This document shows, in pieces, positions 6,886 through 8,489 of a stretch of DNA of 8,489 nucleotides. The notes under the pieces were generated by a model. The model saw nothing but the letters and a program-made list of their open reading frames with translations. It ran no database searches and had not been told where the DNA came from. Location of the stretch: NCBI GenBank assembly GCA_026417845.1, contig JAOACM010000172.1, positions 1-8,489 of the forward strand, read 5' to 3'. Every line of letters starts with the position of its first letter. Position 1 is the stretch's first letter. Position numbers and translations under genes: made by a program. Source of the DNA: Planctomycetota bacterium (GTDB taxonomy: Bacteria; Planctomycetota; SZUA-567; H5-PLA8; CALKMO01).

Positions 6886-7683
6886 TCACATCCTGACGCC
6901 CTCGTCCAGGAACGGCCGCCAGACCAGGCTGAAGACCAGGTAGTTCGCTATCAGGATCAGCAGGGAGCTGTAGACTACGCTTTTCATAGTGGCCCTGCCG
7001 ACCCCCTCGGGCCCACCCTCGGCCGCAAACCCCTGCGCGCACGCGACCATCGTTATGATGATGGAGAACACCAGCCCCTTGAACATGCCGAACCACACGT
7101 CCTTGACCATCAGCATCTCCCGGCAGGATCGCAGGAACTCGGCGTCGGGTATCCCCAGCGTATAGCGCCCGACCATCCAACCGCCCCATATGCCTACCGC
7201 ATCCGCGAACACGGTCAGCAGCGGTACCCCGACGACCATCGCGGCGAGCCTCGGTACGACCAGATACCTGACAGGGTCAATTGACATTACTTCCAGCGCG
7301 TCTATCTCTTCGTTCACCTTCATCGTGGCTATCGCCGACGCCATCCCGCCGCCGACGAAACCGGCGACTACGACGGCCGTCAGCACCGGGCCGAGCTCGC
7401 GGCACATCGTTATTCCGGTAACCCCGCCGACCGTAGACAGAGCGTCGAACTGGCGGAGCGCCAGGCCGACCTGGCCGGATATCACCATGCCGCTGAACAG
7501 GGCGGTTATGGCCACGACGGGGATCGAGCATACCCCGCAGACGAACTCCTGCTCCATTATCCTGCCGAACGTCCCGCGCGGCCTGACCATGTGCCGCGCG
7601 GCGCGCGCCAGAAGGATCGCGCCGCGGCCGGACGTCTCCACCGCGTCGAGCATCGTGCGGCCCACGTCGTCGAGCAGCCCCAT
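6886..7683 (-). CDS. mlaE: MlaE/YrbE-family lipid ABC transporter permease
   Basis: A 265-residue inner-membrane protein of normal length for the family. An amphipathic N-terminal helix (about 1-30) is followed by hydrophobic segments near 47-72, 97-120, 145-172, 200-220 and 236-254. Family signatures are plain: R-E-L-G-P-V-L-T-A at 95-103, N-E-E-I-D-A-L-E-V-M at 124-133, and D-P-V-R-Y-L-V-V-P-R at 136-145. It would form the transmembrane core bound by two MlaF ATPases and an MCE ring. The ATG at 7683 has GGGAG eight bases upstream. A strong hairpin lies just before that site, and a promoter about 100 bases upstream, so this gene probably heads the operon. Confidence 0.95.
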   Translation of the reverse strand: MGLLDDVGRTMLDAVETSGRGAILLARAARHMVRPRGTFGRIMEQEFVCGVCSIPVVAITALFSGMVISGQVGLALRQFDALSTVGGVTGITMCRELGPVLTAVVVAGFVGGGMASAIATMKVNEEIDALEVMSIDPVRYLVVPRLAAMVVGVPLLTVFADAVGIWGGWMVGRYTLGIPDAEFLRSCREMLMVKDVWFGMFKGLVFSIIITMVACAQGFAAEGGPEGVGRATMKSVVYSSLLILIANYLVFSLVWRPFLDEGVRM

Positions 7684-7699
7684 CCGCGAGACTCCCGGA

Positions 7700-7743
7700 G
7701 ACCGGCCTGCGACCTCCCGCGCGGGAACGGTCGCCGGCCGGTC
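7700..7743 (-). promoter_or_regulatory. Strong hairpin in the leader of the permease gene
   Basis: Arms at 7700-7714 and 7729-7743 pair at 14 of 15 bases. The interior contains the perfect palindrome TCCCGCGCGGGA at 7715-7726, so nearly the whole 44 bases can fold. It ends four bases before the GGGAG ribosome binding site. It could limit translation, protect the transcript or attenuate it. There is no T-run, so it is not a standard terminator. Confidence 0.6.
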
Positions 7744-7790
7744 GCGCGCAAATGGAAGAATCAGATTCGTCGCCTCGATAAGCCGGAGCG

Positions 7791-7819
7791 TGCATAACCC
7801 GCGGTCGGGCGTCTGTCAA
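7791..7819 (-). promoter_or_regulatory. Predicted sigma-70-type promoter for the transport operon
   Basis: The minus strand has a perfect TTGACA at 7819-7814, a 17-base spacer, and TATGCA at 7796-7791, which matches the first three bases of TATAAT. Transcription would start near 7784, giving a leader of about 100 bases. The weak -10 may mean the promoter needs an activator. The nearest copy of the repeated word is 58 bases upstream. Confidence 0.5.
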
Positions 7820-7876
7820 CCGAAAGCGCGGCGCCATGAACCGGTTGCGATGCCATTGGACGGGAGGGCGATATGC

Positions 7877-8367
7877 GTAATCGTTTGCCGCGTTCAGCTT
7901 GCGGGTGACTGTTTGCCGCCCCGTACGCCCGGCATGCAGCGGATGGGAGGGACAGGCATATCTCCATGTAATTGTTTGCCGCGTCCGGGGGACGCTACTG
8001 CAGTGGCGTGCCCGAACGGTGCAACAGCGGCGTTACTGCAAACAGGTCCGCTCTGCCCGCTGCGGCCCCACATGCGGACGCGGCAGACAATTGTATCTCC
8101 ATTTGTGGCAGCGCTACTGCTGTGCCGCCCGATCGCAGTAATTGTTTGCCGGGTTCGGGCTGGGGCTGTTACCTGCTAAGAGGTTGCCCCAAAAATCGCT
8201 GATGGGGGCTTATACGCTCAGCGATCCCAACTTCCGGACGGGAGGTTCCTTGATAGGCTCTGCCGCCATCACATGCCCAGCGCCCTGCGCTCCACACATA
8301 GGGGGCGGTAAACAATTACCGATCGCACCGCCACAGCAGCTGCGGCCCGAAAGCGGCAAACAATTAC
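7877..8367. repeat. Array of seven copies of GTAATTGTTTGCCG in both orientations
   Basis: Plus-strand copies start at 7877 (one change), 7905 (two changes), 7968 (exact) and 8138 (exact). Minus-strand copies lie at 8081-8094 (three changes), 8306-8319 (one change) and 8354-8367 (exact). Some flanks are shared: CGCTACTGC-GTG-CG-CCCGA at 7993-8015 and 8112-8132, and CTGCTGTG-CG--CGATCG before the copies at 8138 and, inverted, 8319. Copies at 7968 and 8094 face each other with about 19-base matching arms; those at 8138 and 8367 do likewise with about 25. Spacing is irregular, so this is not CRISPR. It may be an operator cluster or a nest of palindromic elements. Confidence 0.65.
8190..8225 (-). 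terminator. Likely intrinsic terminator behind the right-edge permease gene
   Basis: On the minus strand ATCGCTGA (8225-8218) and TCAGCGAT (8202-8195) form a perfect eight-base stem with a 15-base loop, followed at once by a run of T (8196-8191). It lies about 165 bases past the stop at 8391. The flanks, GAGGTTGCCCCAAAA on the left and TTCCGGAC on the right, faintly resemble the ends of elements A and B, so it may instead be a diverged member of that family. Confidence 0.5.
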
Positions 8368-8390
8368 CTCCGATCCGTCCTTGCCGGAGA

Positions 8391-8489
8391 TCACAGCCCC
8401 GCGGTCTGCACGACGAAGAAGAAGGCCGGCACGGTGGCTATGCTGATCATGGTGCTGTAGACGATGGCCCTGGCCGCCAGAGGTCCATC
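8391..8489 (-). CDS. C-terminal end of a second MlaE/YrbE-like permease, 5' part beyond window
   Basis: Only the last 32 codons and the TGA are present. The peptide (A-A-R-A-I-V-Y-S-T-M-I-S-I-A-T-V then P-A-F-F-F-V-V-Q) has the same pattern as the end of the complete permease in this window (G-R-A-T-M-K-S-V-V-Y-S-S-L-L-I-L-I): a short positively charged loop, then the final membrane helix. If correct, two permeases lie in tandem, as with yrbEA and yrbEB in actinobacterial mce operons, though here 707 bases apart. The fragment is short, so the call is tentative. Confidence 0.6.
   Translation of the reverse strand, partial: DGPLAARAIVYSTMISIATVPAFFFVVQTAGL

Larger units (their letters stand above)
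7684..8390. other. 707-base non-coding region between two permease genes
   Basis: No gene is supported here. From right to left it holds two inverted copies of a 14-base word, a terminator-like hairpin, five more copies of the word, a -35/-10 promoter, and a long leader hairpin. Small open frames occur on both strands but follow the repeats and have no recognisable features. Confidence 0.6.

Noticed and set aside
5241..6896. A 551-residue plus-strand open frame
   Set aside because: It lies opposite the ATPase and PHP genes, which have complete catalytic motifs; its own translation shows nothing recognisable.
7877..8367. CRISPR array or plasmid-type iterons
   Set aside because: Spacing is irregular, copies face both ways, there are no uniform spacers, and no Cas or replication gene is present.

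Overview
This is a GC-rich bacterial window in which every gene I can support lies on the minus strand, so transcription runs from the right edge to the left. The genes point to a diderm (Gram-negative-type) bacterium. There is an MCE/Mla-type lipid transport cluster (permease, ATPase and membrane-anchored MCE protein) together with a large predicted lipoprotein. I cannot name the organism. A PVC-type or other uncultured diderm lineage is only a guess from the unusual operon content and the repeat-rich lipoprotein.

Reading right to left: the right edge (8489-8391) holds the last 32 codons of an MlaE/YrbE-like permease. Then comes a 707-base gap (8390-7684). It holds a likely intrinsic terminator, an array of seven copies of a 14-base word in both orientations, a good -35 promoter and a very strong hairpin just ahead of the next ribosome binding site. 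The main cluster follows: MlaE-type permease (7683-6886), a PHP-domain metallohydrolase of CehA/McbA type (6683-5613), an MlaF-type ABC ATPase (5491-4694), a 907-residue lipoprotein with repeated WPFF-like motifs (4701-1978), and an MlaD-type MCE protein (1951-833). The last three are tightly packed: an 8-base overlap, then a 26-base gap. After a 333-base gap with a TATAAT -10 box and a short inverted-repeat element, an ECF-type RNA polymerase sigma factor begins at 499 and runs off the left edge.

The permease and ATPase would form the inner-membrane ABC core, and the MCE protein would ring or bridge the periplasmic side. The lipoprotein, made from the same transcript, is a candidate outer-membrane partner in the role played by MlaA or PqiC in known systems. 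That is inference, since I recognise no MlaA or PqiC domain in it. The PHP hydrolase inside the cluster has no obvious place in the known Mla, Pqi or Yeb systems.

The points most worth following up are the WPFF-repeat lipoprotein as a possible new MCE partner, the PHP enzyme in the operon, the seven-copy word array upstream of the permease, and a pair of short inverted-repeat elements. One of those elements is read in frame as part of the lipoprotein's tail.
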